Assembly: GCA_945873295.1 (NCBI GenBank)
Contig: CAMCCS010000002.1
Span: 1 to 64,000 of the forward strand
Origin: an uncultured Clostridia bacterium
GTDB taxonomy: Bacteria; Bacillota; Clostridia; Oscillospirales; Oscillospiraceae
DNA: 64,000 nt
Direction of reading: 5' to 3'
In this document: piece after piece, positions 47,767-57,023 of the stretch
Position numbering within the stretch: the first letter of the stretch is position 1
Layout of the letters: every line of letters starts with the position of its first letter
Notes under the pieces: generated by a model
The model's input: only the letters and a program-made list of their open reading frames with translations
Databases searched by the model: none
What the model was told of the DNA's origin: nothing
Program-made: the position numbers and the translations under genes

Positions 47767-48327
47767 TTACCGCAGGCCTGCCGCTTCCATAATGGCTTCA
47801 ATGGTTTCCACTTTCTGATCGCTCCAGGGATAACCCGAGTTCTCTACACCGGCGGTGGATAGAATATCTTCCGCGCCGTCCTCCAGGAGCATCAGGTAGG
47901 CTTCGTCCACCCGGGCAAGCTTTTCGGCAAACACAGTCTGGGTATCATTTCCCATCCCGGACAGCCAGGAAACCGTTGCTTCCCGGATTTCCTCCGGATC
48001 CAAGCCGGTGTTGACACCCCAATCCAGAAGGTCCGCCGCTGCCCGCACTGCCGTCAAAAATGAACCGGCAGTTGCAACCGTAACATTGTTGTTGATTTCA
48101 TCCAATATCGGAAGTTCCAGTCCGGCGGAACTCCCTGCCGTTTCGCCAGTTTCCGGGACAGCGGTTATCTCAGGGATATTCGCTGCTTCCTGAGCCTGCG
48201 TTGTTTCTTCCGCCTGGCTTACAGGTCCAGTCTGCGCAGTGATGTCAGGCTGGGATAAGCCGCTGCTTTGACACGCTGTAAGCAGCAAGGCTATTGCAAT
48301 GGGAATCATCAAATATTTTTTGTTCAT
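47767..48327 (-). CDS. Hypothetical lipoprotein
   Basis: Lipobox MNKKYLMIPIAIALLLTACQSS. Confidence 0.72.
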   Translation of the reverse strand: MNKKYLMIPIAIALLLTACQSSGLSQPDITAQTGPVSQAEETTQAQEAANIPEITAVPETGETAGSSAGLELPILDEINNNVTVATAGSFLTAVRAAADLLDWGVNTGLDPEEIREATVSWLSGMGNDTQTVFAEKLARVDEAYLMLLEDGAEDILSTAGVENSGYPWSDQKVETIEAIMEAAGLR

Positions 48328-48343
48328 TTTTCTCCTTTCAAAT

Positions 48344-48775
48344 TCATTTCCACTCCAGCATTCCGTCTCCGCCCATGAGCGCAGTCATTTCTTCGATACG
48401 CTCCAACGGGAAAGGCGGCGCACACAGAGGCCGCAGAGCAATGCTCATGAGCTTCATCGGGTTATCGTCTGCCGCGATTCGGTTGGTGCAAAGACTGCCG
48501 CACCGTTTGCACCTGTGGACAACTGCCCATTCTCCCCCCTGCCGCACCCATACGGCAATGGGTTCCATGATCCCTCCGCAGTCTGCTTCCCGGTCCCCGG
48601 GCTCAATATCCACATGCAGGCTGGACAGGCAGTTTGGGCAGTGGTTTCTGTGATTGCTTCCGGCACCATCCGGCACCACCGGCCTGCCGCAGACCTTACA
48701 GATAAAGCAGTCACGGCACGGATGGGTCTTATAATACCCTTGTTCGATTTTTTGACGTTTGTTTTCTCGGTTCAT
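48344..48775 (-). CDS. RNHCP domain protein
   Basis: FICKVCGRPVVPDGAGSNHRNHCPNCLSSLHVDIEPGDREADCGGIMEPIAVWV...HRCKRCG. Confidence 0.9.
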   Translation of the reverse strand: MNRENKRQKIEQGYYKTHPCRDCFICKVCGRPVVPDGAGSNHRNHCPNCLSSLHVDIEPGDREADCGGIMEPIAVWVRQGGEWAVVHRCKRCGSLCTNRIAADDNPMKLMSIALRPLCAPPFPLERIEEMTALMGGDGMLEWK

Positions 48776-49161
48776 TCATGATTCCTCCTGAAGTATGGTT
48801 AGCCCTCGGTCGGGAGGAACAGGGAATCCAGCCCGCTATCCCTCCCGGTCAGCGAACAGACTCCAGTGTCACATGATTATAATTCAAACATTGTCTCCTT
48901 TTCTTTAAAAATTGTATTCACGCAAGGGCCCTAAAAAGAAAACAGGCGCAGAACATCCGCCGGTATCCGGCTGAAAGCTCTGCGTCTAAGCGTCTGGCTG
49001 TTCATTTTCCCGTCATCCGTAAAGTGACGGCAACTTGTTTTCTTTCTTCAAATGAGGAGAAAGCCGAAACTTTACAGGAATCCCGGATCCTTACGCATTG
49101 CTATCATAGCACTTCCCGTCAAAAGTATCAATAGATGCTTTCCGATTTTCCATAAAAATAA

Positions 49162-49344
49162 GAAAAACTTAAGGCAACACCGCACAATGGGGACAGCGGG
49201 CTTCGGCGGATCTTTTGCCCCAATCGTGCAGTATGAAAAATGGGAAATACATCCAGTATTCCCGCATTTTCCATACTTTCGCTTGTGTCAAAATCTCTCG
49301 CCGAATCTCCTTGCCCCATTATGCGGTGCTGCCTTAACTTTTTC
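49162..49344. mobile_element. MITE-like 183-bp imperfect palindrome
   Basis: Arms GAAAAAcTTAAGGCAaCACCGCAcAATGGGG and (reverse complement of right arm) GAAAAAgTTAAGGCAgCACCGCAtAATGGGG; interior also self-complementary; no ORF of its own. Confidence 0.7.
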
Positions 49345-49903
49345 ATGGCAGATCCACATAGACCGCTTCATGCTTTAACGCGGGGATGATTTTTTCCAGG
49401 AAGTCCTTCATGGAAAAGCGAATACTGGAGGTGTTGATGCAGGGGTGACAGGCAAACCATTCCGCCTTGACTACATCCCGGTCAATGACCAGCTGAACGT
49501 TATTCTCTTTGTCATTCATCAGTCCCATAACACTGACAGAACCGGGGGTAATATCCAGATACCGCTGCATATGTTCCCCATCCGCAAAAGACAGCCGGGA
49601 AACTCCCAGCTGTCCGGAAAGCTCCCTGGTCAGGAAGTGTTTATCCCCGGGTATAAGAAGCAAATAGAAATGGGTCTTTTGTCGGTTGCACAGAAACAGA
49701 TTTTTACACATCGTGGCACCGAATATTTTGTCCACTTCCACACAGTCTTCCATTGTCATCGCCGGATCATGGTCGATACGGTCAAAGGGCACGCCCAGCG
49801 TATCCAGAAAGTCGTAGGTACGGATCTCTTTTTCCATCCGCCCGGATTCATCCGCGGGCCTTCCTTTTTGCATTTCCATTTGGGTTCTCCCTTTCTTTTT
49901 CAC
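49343..49903 (-). CDS. YbaK/ProX-type prolyl-tRNA editing (deacylase) protein
   Basis: DFLDTLGVPFDRIDHDPAMTMEDCVEVDKIFGATMCKNLFLCNRQKTHFYLLLIPGDKHFLTRELSGQLGVSRLSFADGEHMQRYLDITPGSVSVMGLMND. Confidence 0.88.
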   Translation of the reverse strand: MKKKGRTQMEMQKGRPADESGRMEKEIRTYDFLDTLGVPFDRIDHDPAMTMEDCVEVDKIFGATMCKNLFLCNRQKTHFYLLLIPGDKHFLTRELSGQLGVSRLSFADGEHMQRYLDITPGSVSVMGLMNDKENNVQLVIDRDVVKAEWFACHPCINTSSIRFSMKDFLEKIIPALKHEAVYVDLP

Positions 49904-50013
49904 TGCTTACGGTTTGAAATCCATATCTTGTACCTGTTTATTTCTTCGCCCTGCAGCAGGCCATGGAAACTTCTTTTGCTTCTTCCATGGCCTGCCGAAT
50001 AGGATCTGATATG

Positions 50014-50502
50014 TTATTCCGTAAAGGTCAGGGGGAAATCATACACCGCATGTCCGGATTCCAAAACAGCACCGTTTACGGTAAGCAGGACGCTTTCGGC
50101 ACCGTAAGCATCTAGGAATGTGTTCACAACGCTTTGAATCAGGAGGCTTTCTCCGGCAGTACCGAGAGAAAGCAGGCGCGTCTGAAATGCGGTGTTAAAA
50201 TCGATGACAAGCTGCTTTTCATTTTGCGTCAGAGAATTCACTGCAGCGTCCTGGGGAAGAACGTCTTTCTCAATCAGCTGCTCCACAATCACCGTTTCGT
50301 TGATTTGCTCGACCTGCACCTCAGCGCGTACAAGTCCATCCGCGTTTTCATTCGAAGAATAGACGGCAAGTGTCACTGCGGCAGGCTGGGCCTGGTTGGA
50401 AGCCTCCGTCTGGTTTATGGGCTCCGATGGTGCAGACGCACCCGAAGCAGCGCACCCGGTCAGCAGCATTGCGCACAAAAAAATCAGAATCAGCTTTTTC
50501 AT
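50014..50502 (-). CDS. GerMN-domain-like lipoprotein
   Basis: Lipobox MLLTGCAAS; VVEQLIEKDVLPQDAAVNSLTQNEKQLVIDFNTAFQTRLLSLGTAGESLLIQSVVNTFLDAYGAESVLLTVNG. Confidence 0.75.
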   Translation of the reverse strand: MKKLILIFLCAMLLTGCAASGASAPSEPINQTEASNQAQPAAVTLAVYSSNENADGLVRAEVQVEQINETVIVEQLIEKDVLPQDAAVNSLTQNEKQLVIDFNTAFQTRLLSLGTAGESLLIQSVVNTFLDAYGAESVLLTVNGAVLESGHAVYDFPLTFTE

Positions 50503-50632
50503 AATGCATCCTTTCTGGTCTGTTCCTGTTAATTGGGATCAGTTCGAAAATGATTATATCACAGAGTCTTTTTCTTTCAAACAGGAAAAATCTGCCACAG
50601 AAGCAGCCGCATTTATTGGAAGCGGTCTTTTC

Positions 50633-52033
50633 TCAAAAGCTCTCTTTCAGTGCCGCTTTTCCCTGTTCTGTCACCGGCTTGATCCATTTCTTCGAATAGA
50701 AATGACGCTGCATCAGTAAATACCGGATTGGTTCATCCACATAGCAGCAGATGAAAATAGCCCAGTAGGGCAGCTTCCATACAAAGGCGGCAAGCAGGAC
50801 ACAGGGGATCAGCATGAGATACATAAATACGATCTCCAAAACAGTGCCGTATACCGCATCTCCCGACGCGCGGTAGGTATCATTCTGGATCCAGTTACCC
50901 ATCCGGATCACAGCTACAATCACAAAAAAGCCCAGAAAGAAGGTTCCGGCTTCATAAGAATCGCCCGAGAGAGACATAGCATGCAGAAGCGGCCCACGTA
51001 CAGCAAACAAGATAAGCCCTACAAGGAAAATGAACCCGCTGCAAAGATAAATCAGTCGCTTGCCCCGTTCATAAGCTGTTTTTAGTTGGCCGCCTCCCAC
51101 ACAGGTACCGACCAGTACCGATGCCGCATTGGAAAAACCGGCAAAAAAACCGATAATCAGGCCTTCGATGGTTCGAAAAACAGCCAGTGCCGCAATCACA
51201 GATTCCGGCTGTCTGCCCAACGTAACATTGATAATCATGTTGCCTACGCCGATCAGAATCTCATTGCAGAGAATCGGAAAACATTTCTGAAAAAAGGTCA
51301 CCACATGGGCTTGGTTCCAGGAGAAGTGGTTTTTGAGGTGAAACAGATAAGGAAAGCCTGTTCGCCATGCCATTATATAAAGCACAGCCAGATTCACAGC
51401 TGCCGCAATGGTGGTCGCCAGTGCTGCTCCCCGGATTCCCATAACCGGTAAGCCCAGCTTGCCGTAGATCAGAATCCAGTTCAGCAATAGATTAGTGGCG
51501 ACGGAAGCCGCGGAAGCGATCAGCGGGATCTGGACCCGCTGGGTCGAACGGAGCAACGCGCTTACGGCCATGGAAAAGACCTGAAGCACATAGGCAAAGC
51601 CAACGATCCGAAGATACTGCACACCGATTCTCTGAATGGATGCTTTGTCTGTGTACAGCCGCATGACCGTCTCCGGGAAGAAGATCGCAAGAGAAGCGAA
51701 CAGAAACGCCACACTCATCATACACAGCCATGTGAGTCCGTAGGACCTTTCGATTCCAGCGTCATCGTCCGCACCGTAATACTGGGAAAAGAAAAGCATC
51801 CCACCCCCGACAAAGCCCCAATACCCTGAAAACATCAGGGAGGAAAACTGGGCGCACAAACCCAGGGCGCCAACAGACTTTTCTCCAAGTGGCGCGACCA
51901 TCATAGTATCCACCATGCTGGCGGTGGTTGTAAGAAGGTTCTGCAGCGCAATGGGGATCGCGATCGCCGCCAGCCGTATCAGGAAGTCGCCCCAGGGGAA
52001 TTGTTCTTTCCCGATTTTATTTTTGAGAGGCAT
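50633..52033 (-). CDS. MATE family efflux transporter
   Basis: IAIPIALQNLLTTTASMVDTMMVAPLGEKSVGALGLCAQFSSLMF; 12-TM pattern, 466 aa. Confidence 0.92.
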   Translation of the reverse strand: MPLKNKIGKEQFPWGDFLIRLAAIAIPIALQNLLTTTASMVDTMMVAPLGEKSVGALGLCAQFSSLMFSGYWGFVGGGMLFFSQYYGADDDAGIERSYGLTWLCMMSVAFLFASLAIFFPETVMRLYTDKASIQRIGVQYLRIVGFAYVLQVFSMAVSALLRSTQRVQIPLIASAASVATNLLLNWILIYGKLGLPVMGIRGAALATTIAAAVNLAVLYIMAWRTGFPYLFHLKNHFSWNQAHVVTFFQKCFPILCNEILIGVGNMIINVTLGRQPESVIAALAVFRTIEGLIIGFFAGFSNAASVLVGTCVGGGQLKTAYERGKRLIYLCSGFIFLVGLILFAVRGPLLHAMSLSGDSYEAGTFFLGFFVIVAVIRMGNWIQNDTYRASGDAVYGTVLEIVFMYLMLIPCVLLAAFVWKLPYWAIFICCYVDEPIRYLLMQRHFYSKKWIKPVTEQGKAALKESF

Positions 52034-52044
52034 TTGTTCTCTCC

Positions 52045-52563
52045 TTAATTACATTGACCTTTTTCAAAAGAATAATAGATACAGTGGTGATTGCGGCCTC
52101 GGTAGGCAATATCTTCTTCTACAGTGGTTTTCCGCATCCCGCATTTCTCCATGACCCGGATACTGGCGGTATTTTCTTCAAAAGCGCCTGTTATAATCTC
52201 AGAAACTCCATTTTCCAGAAGCATTTCTATCACAGCTTTCAGCATTTCAGTTGCGAATCCCCTGCCCCAAAAGGACGGATGGATAACATAGCCCAGTTCC
52301 ATGCTGCCGTCCTTTCTTTCCACCTCATTGACAAAGCCGATGAGCCGGTCTTCCAGGAAGATGCCCCTTTCAAATCGCTGATCTGACAGAGAATACTGTG
52401 CTATCTTCTGAACCAAGCCGTTCAGCGCTTCCCTGGTTTGAAAATCCGGGATCATGTAGGTGTTCTTGATCTGGGGATTTGTTAAAATTTCCGCTAAATC
52501 CGGAAAATCCTTTGTCCGGAAAGGCATAATTTCCAATCGCTCCGTCTTGATATATGCTTTCAT
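52045..52563 (-). CDS. GNAT family N-acetyltransferase (RimJ/RimL-like)
   Basis: KTERLEIMPFRTKDFPDLAEIL; ELGYVIHPSFWGRGFATEMLKAVIEMLLENGVSEIITGAFEENTASIRVMEKCGMRK. Confidence 0.92.
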   Translation of the reverse strand: MKAYIKTERLEIMPFRTKDFPDLAEILTNPQIKNTYMIPDFQTREALNGLVQKIAQYSLSDQRFERGIFLEDRLIGFVNEVERKDGSMELGYVIHPSFWGRGFATEMLKAVIEMLLENGVSEIITGAFEENTASIRVMEKCGMRKTTVEEDIAYRGRNHHCIYYSFEKGQCN

Positions 52564-52714
52564 AATAACCCCTTATGTGGCCCTACTGGCTTGCCCAATT
52601 TCCCCTGAAAGATGCCGGTCTCTACGGCAAGCTGATTCATTATATACAGAGCTGCTTCCTGTGTCAACAGATTCGTTATTTCATTTCTCCGTTTGTATTT
52701 TTTCAGATTGATAT

Positions 52715-52749
52715 AAAAACTGCCACTTCTTTCAAAAGTGGCGGTTTTT
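52715..52749 (-). terminator. Terminator following the truncated tRNA copy
   Basis: AAAAACtGCCACTT-ctttca-AAGTGGCGGTTTTT-type hairpin. Confidence 0.7.
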
Positions 52750-52793
52750 GGAGCTAGTGACCTGACTCGAACAGGCGACCTTCTCATTACGAG
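52749..52793 (-). repeat. Displaced 3' half of tRNA-Thr (att-like direct repeat, copy 1)
   Basis: 45 bp identical to 53929..53973 (tggagctagtgacctgactcgaacaggcgaccttctcattacgag), diverging inside the anticodon arm. Confidence 0.9.
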
Positions 52794-53193
52794 CGCGCAC
52801 TAAAGTATTTGGCAGCTTCTCGTAACTTGCGGAAAATGCTGGTATTGCAAGCACTTTTCCGATTCCAAGGTTTTGTGTCATCCCGTCTTATGGGGTATCA
52901 TTAGGCCATTTTTAAGGAACGACAACGCCAAATTAACGCCAAGTTTCCACCAAGTGCTGTTTCCGAAAAAGCTGCCGGTACTGACAGGCTTGACATTCCC
53001 AACTTTTAAGGATGGATTCGGGCTTTGTTTTCTCAGGTTCAAAAAACGACAATTCCGAACTTTTACGGATTCTTTTAGGAAAGTCCCAATTTCACTGAAT
53101 CCACGCGGTTTCCGCTGTTGTGTGTATTGCGCAATTACAGATAATATTACTTAATTTGAAAAGCCGGAAGGATACTATTCCCTCCGGCTTCCT

Positions 53194-53547
53194 TCAAAAT
53201 GAACTTCTGGCGTAACGCACCGTCACAATCAAAACCTGCTTGTGTGCTTCATCAATTCGGTAAATGACAATGTAGTTCTTTACCATGAGCTGCCGATACC
53301 CGCTGTGTGCAAAGGAACCGGTCCGGCGCTCCGAGCAGCGATAAGGCAGGTACTCTAATGACAAGATTTCGGATTCCAGCGCATCCAGCAATTCCGCAGC
53401 AACCCCCGGCTCCTGTAGGTTGCTCGCAATATAGCCGTAGATTTCATCCAAATCCTGCAACGCCTGATTCATCAGGCGAACTTCGTATTTATCCAAAGTG
53501 TTTCCTCCGCAGGGAGGCCAGAGCAGCACGAGCATCGTGGGACTCAT
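53194..53547 (-). CDS. RelE/ParE-family toxin (true start probably an internal TTG or later Met)
   Basis: DKYEVRLMNQALQDLDEIYGYIASNLQEPGVAAELLDALESEILSLEYLPYRCSE...GYRQLMVKNYIVIYRIDEAHKQVLIVTVRYAR. Confidence 0.88.
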   Translation of the reverse strand: MSPTMLVLLWPPCGGNTLDKYEVRLMNQALQDLDEIYGYIASNLQEPGVAAELLDALESEILSLEYLPYRCSERRTGSFAHSGYRQLMVKNYIVIYRIDEAHKQVLIVTVRYARSSF

Positions 53548-53752
53548 GGGTTCTCATATACTCCGATTCTGCTTTCCCAATAGCAGCGTCGATGGAAGCT
53601 GTTTCAATCAGATCCTCATAAGCCTCAATGCTCATGACAACAAGATCTCCATAGCCGTTTTTCGTGATAAAAATGGGTTCCCGTTTGGCGTGGCAGATGT
53701 CAGAAATCTCTGTGGTATTCCGCAAATCTGTGATCGGGCGAATTTGTGGCAT
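53489..53752 (-). CDS. Phd/YefM-family antitoxin
   Basis: MPQIRPITDLRNTTEISDICHAKREPIFITKNGYGDLVVMSIEAYEDLIE; adjacent to toxin. Confidence 0.9.
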   Translation of the reverse strand: MPQIRPITDLRNTTEISDICHAKREPIFITKNGYGDLVVMSIEAYEDLIETASIDAAIGKAESEYMRTHESHDARAALASLRRKHFG

Positions 53753-53890
53753 AATGCCACCTCCTTTCATGCCATTATTATAGCATTATTATGTGCAAAG
53801 TTCAAGCAGAAAATGAGAAAGTCTGATGTATTAAAAAGAAAATAACGCCAAGCCATTTTGAGGGTCTTTCAAACCACCCCGAAAGGTGCG

Positions 53891-53927
53891 AAAAACCGCC
53901 GTTTTCGTGGTGAAAACGGCGGTTTTT
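53891..53927 (-). terminator. Terminator immediately after tRNA-Thr
   Basis: AAAAACCGCCGTTTTC / GAAAACGGCGGTTTTT 16-bp perfect inverted repeat. Confidence 0.85.
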
Positions 53928-53928
53928 G

Positions 53929-54004
53929 TGGAGCTAGTGACCTGACTCGAACAGGCGACCTTCTCATTACGAGTGAGATGCACTACCGACTGTGCTACAC
54001 TAGC
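53929..54004 (-). tRNA. tRNA-Thr (anticodon CGU), CCA encoded
   Basis: GCTAGTG-TA-GCAC-AGTCGGTA-GTGC-A-TCTCA-CTCGTAA-TGAGA-AGGTC-GCCTG-TTCGAGT-CAGGT-CACTAGC-T-CCA; T-loop has one non-canonical closing pair. Confidence 0.93.
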
Positions 54005-54076
54005 GTCATTTGCCCAATCATTATAATGGGAATCGGGCAAAATGTCAATCCTTTTTTCTGAAAAAGAGAATCTGCT

Positions 54077-54652
54077 TTACGACGGCTCCTTTTCTCCCAT
54101 TTCCCGCAGAACAGCCAGCCGGTCACGGATCTGCAAAAGATCATCAAAGGTCTCGGGACGCTTGGAAAGGTCCCTCAGCAGAGCGGACGGATGGTAGATA
54201 GCAGTGAGCCAAACCTGACCACCCTGAAACCAGGCGCCATGTTCCCGGGTAATACGGAAATCCGGGCGGATGAGCCGCTGGGCGGCAATACGGCCCAGAC
54301 AGACGATGATTTTCGGCCGAACCAACTCAATCTGCTCTTTCAGGTAGCCGAAACAGGCATCCTGCTCGTCCTCCTGGGGATCCCGGTTTCTGGGTGGCCG
54401 GCATTTCACAATATTGGCAATATAGCAGCAGGTCCGGTCCAGATCGATAATGGACAGCATATCATCAAGGAGCTTTCCGGCAGGGCCTACAAAGGGAACC
54501 CCCTGCAGATCTTCCTGCTCTCCCGGCCCCTCTCCGACAAACATGATGTCCGCCTCCCGGTTGCCGACACCAAACACCACATTGGTGCGGGTTCGGCACA
54601 GGCCACAGCAGGTACATGCCATGCACTGTTTTTCCAGGGTCTGCCAATCCAT
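54077..54652 (-). CDS. Uracil-DNA glycosylase, type 4/5 (Fe-S)
   Basis: [86 protein letters not shown] (Cys spacing as in the track: [10 protein letters not shown]). Confidence 0.93.
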   Translation of the reverse strand: MDWQTLEKQCMACTCCGLCRTRTNVVFGVGNREADIMFVGEGPGEQEDLQGVPFVGPAGKLLDDMLSIIDLDRTCCYIANIVKCRPPRNRDPQEDEQDACFGYLKEQIELVRPKIIVCLGRIAAQRLIRPDFRITREHGAWFQGGQVWLTAIYHPSALLRDLSKRPETFDDLLQIRDRLAVLREMGEKEPS

Positions 54653-54656
54653 AATC

Positions 54657-56165
54657 TCACTGGCTCCTTCTGCGTCCGGCTCTGCGGCGGCGGCGCTGGG
54701 CTCTGCGGCGCTGCCGCAGGTAGGAATTGATTACAAGGTAACCGACAACCGGAACGATGATTACAAGGCACACAATCCATACAACTTTTCCCCAGCCGGA
54801 ACTGTCATTGCTGCCTGTGGTCAGGCCCCGAATGGAAAGGCCGGAATTATCCGAGCTTTTCACTGCTTCCATGGCAAACAACTCCGCTTCCATCAGGCAG
54901 GATTCCCGGTACCACAGCTGCATGGTACCGATCTTCTGACCCTTTTCTATTGGAGCGGTAGGCCCTCCAATAATATCAAACTCCCGGATCAGATTCTCCA
55001 TATGGGCATTCACCGGGAGAATCGAGTCAATATTTACCTGTACCTCAGCAACAACATCGCTTTCTCCGCCGATTACCGGAAACTGTTCAAAAGCCTGTCC
55101 TTCGTAAAGCACGCGGTTAATCTTGAAGTTATTGAAGATATACTGAAGAAGGTCCTGCATATCGTCATAGTTACCGTACTTTTCCACGGTGCCCCGTTCC
55201 GTATAGGTACGGGGGCAGCCAAGAACGACCATGACATAATTCATTTTTTCGTCCCTGCTCTTTGCCGTACAGACAAGTCCGGCACCGGATGCGGCAGATA
55301 CATAGGTCTGCATACCGCCAGTGACTTTTTCATCCATGTACACCTGCAGGATATGGTTATCGATCAGGTAGTTGGTAGTCAGAAGGTTTCGTTCTTCAGA
55401 GCGGTTTGTAGCCGGAACCGTGTAGCTTACAGTTCCAAAGACTTCACGGAAAGTCTCGTTCTGGATGGCTGCTGTCACAATTTTCGCCATATCACGGGCA
55501 GTAGTGTGCTGATCCGCGTTGTCAAGGCCATGAACATTGGCAAACTCGGTGTGAGAGCATCCCATTTCCTTAACCCGCTGGTTCATAAGCTCCACAAACG
55601 CGGTCATATTACCAGCAATGTGTTCCGCAATGGCGATGGCAGCATCATTTGCCTGCTCCAAAATAAGACAGTACACCAGATCGCCCACCGTCACTTCCTC
55701 GGCTTCTTTCAGATTCTTGTTGATGGAACCGGCAGGAAGACGGGAAATGTTCCGGCTGCTGACCACAACTACATCATCCATATTGCACCGCTCAATGGCA
55801 ATCAGGGCCGTAACAATCTTGGACAAAGCGCCGGGGCGCAGCTCCAGGTCGGGATTATAGGCGTAAACCACCGTTTGGGTATTCACCTCATAGACAAAGG
55901 CCGCCTGCGCGCCCTCCAGTCTCCGGTCAGAACCACCCAGGGGCTTTTCTCCGTCAATTGTCCGGCAGCCATAAAGCTGGCTAACACTGCCGAAAGGCGC
56001 GTCCGACACAGGGACGGTTGCGTCCGGGTCCGGTACCGTCTCCGTCGGCGGGACATAGCTTTCCGTCGGCGCGGAAGTTGTTTCCGCTGCGGAAACAGGG
56101 ACCGGAAAAACACCCATGAGGATGGAAAGGGCAAGCAGTGTGCAAAGAATCCACTTTTTTTTCAT
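54657..56165 (-). CDS. D-alanyl-D-alanine carboxypeptidase (DacA-like), C-terminal TM and Arg-rich tail
   Basis: SxxK-like [53 protein letters not shown]; tail [19 protein letters not shown]. Confidence 0.88.
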   Translation of the reverse strand: MKKKWILCTLLALSILMGVFPVPVSAAETTSAPTESYVPPTETVPDPDATVPVSDAPFGSVSQLYGCRTIDGEKPLGGSDRRLEGAQAAFVYEVNTQTVVYAYNPDLELRPGALSKIVTALIAIERCNMDDVVVVSSRNISRLPAGSINKNLKEAEEVTVGDLVYCLILEQANDAAIAIAEHIAGNMTAFVELMNQRVKEMGCSHTEFANVHGLDNADQHTTARDMAKIVTAAIQNETFREVFGTVSYTVPATNRSEERNLLTTNYLIDNHILQVYMDEKVTGGMQTYVSAASGAGLVCTAKSRDEKMNYVMVVLGCPRTYTERGTVEKYGNYDDMQDLLQYIFNNFKINRVLYEGQAFEQFPVIGGESDVVAEVQVNIDSILPVNAHMENLIREFDIIGGPTAPIEKGQKIGTMQLWYRESCLMEAELFAMEAVKSSDNSGLSIRGLTTGSNDSSGWGKVVWIVCLVIIVPVVGYLVINSYLRQRRRAQRRRRRAGRRRSQ

Positions 56166-56342
56166 ATTTCCCCCGCAATATCCTGCTGCCGGACTTGTCC
56201 GGCAGGAAAAAATCGTGTATAATATTTTATATTATATCAGCTTTTCCCGTCCCCGTCAATGTGCAGTTGCAAAACCGGGGACGAGAAGACCGGGAGATCG
56301 CCCGGCTTTTTCTCCCAGCGGAACAAAAGCAGGAGGTGTTTT

Positions 56343-57023
56343 ATGAAAATTTTGGTTGTGGACGATGAAGATCTGTTGGTAAAAGGGATCAAATTTAATC
56401 TGCGAAATGACGGGTACGAGGTTATTACCGGCAGCAATGGCCTGGATGCCGTCCGGCTGGCGCAGGAAGAAAAACCGGATCTGATTGTGCTGGATATTAT
56501 GATGCCGGAGATGGACGGACTGACTGCATGCAGCCGGATTCGGGAATTTTCCAATATTCCAATTATCTTTCTTACCGCGAAATCCGATGATATGGACAAG
56601 CTTATCGGCTTTGACCACGGCACCGACGACTATCTGACAAAGCCTTTTAATATTCTGGAGCTGAAGGCACGGATCCGGGCGCTGCTTCGCCGGACCGGTG
56701 CCGGGGAGCAGGAAAAAAACGGTAACAAGCTCACCATTGGTTCTATTACCCTGGACTTAGATGCCCGGAATGCCTATAAGGGCGATGAAATGGCTGACCT
56801 GACCGCCAAGGAATTTGATGTAATCGAATTTCTCATGCGCAACCCCAACCGGGTCTATTCCCGGGAAGCCCTCCTGGACACGATCTGGGCCTACGAGTAC
56901 CGCAGCGATATTCGTACAGTGGATGTCCATATTCGCCGGCTGCGGGAAAAGCTGGAAGAAAATCCTGCCGAACCAAAGTATATCCTGACAAAATGGGGAG
57001 TTGGTTACTATTTCCGCAAATAA
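56343..57023 (+). CDS. OmpR/PhoB-family response regulator
   Basis: MKILVVDDEDLLVKGIKFNLRNDGYEV; PDLIVLDIMMPEMDG; FLTAKSDDMDKLIGFDHGTDDYLTKPF; winged-helix RTVDVHIRRLREKLE. Confidence 0.95.
   Translation: MKILVVDDEDLLVKGIKFNLRNDGYEVITGSNGLDAVRLAQEEKPDLIVLDIMMPEMDGLTACSRIREFSNIPIIFLTAKSDDMDKLIGFDHGTDDYLTKPFNILELKARIRALLRRTGAGEQEKNGNKLTIGSITLDLDARNAYKGDEMADLTAKEFDVIEFLMRNPNRVYSREALLDTIWAYEYRSDIRTVDVHIRRLREKLEENPAEPKYILTKWGVGYYFRK

Noticed and set aside
54450-56222. 590-aa plus-strand ORF
   Set aside because: Antisense to the DacA-like carboxypeptidase and the UDG gene start; shadow ORF.
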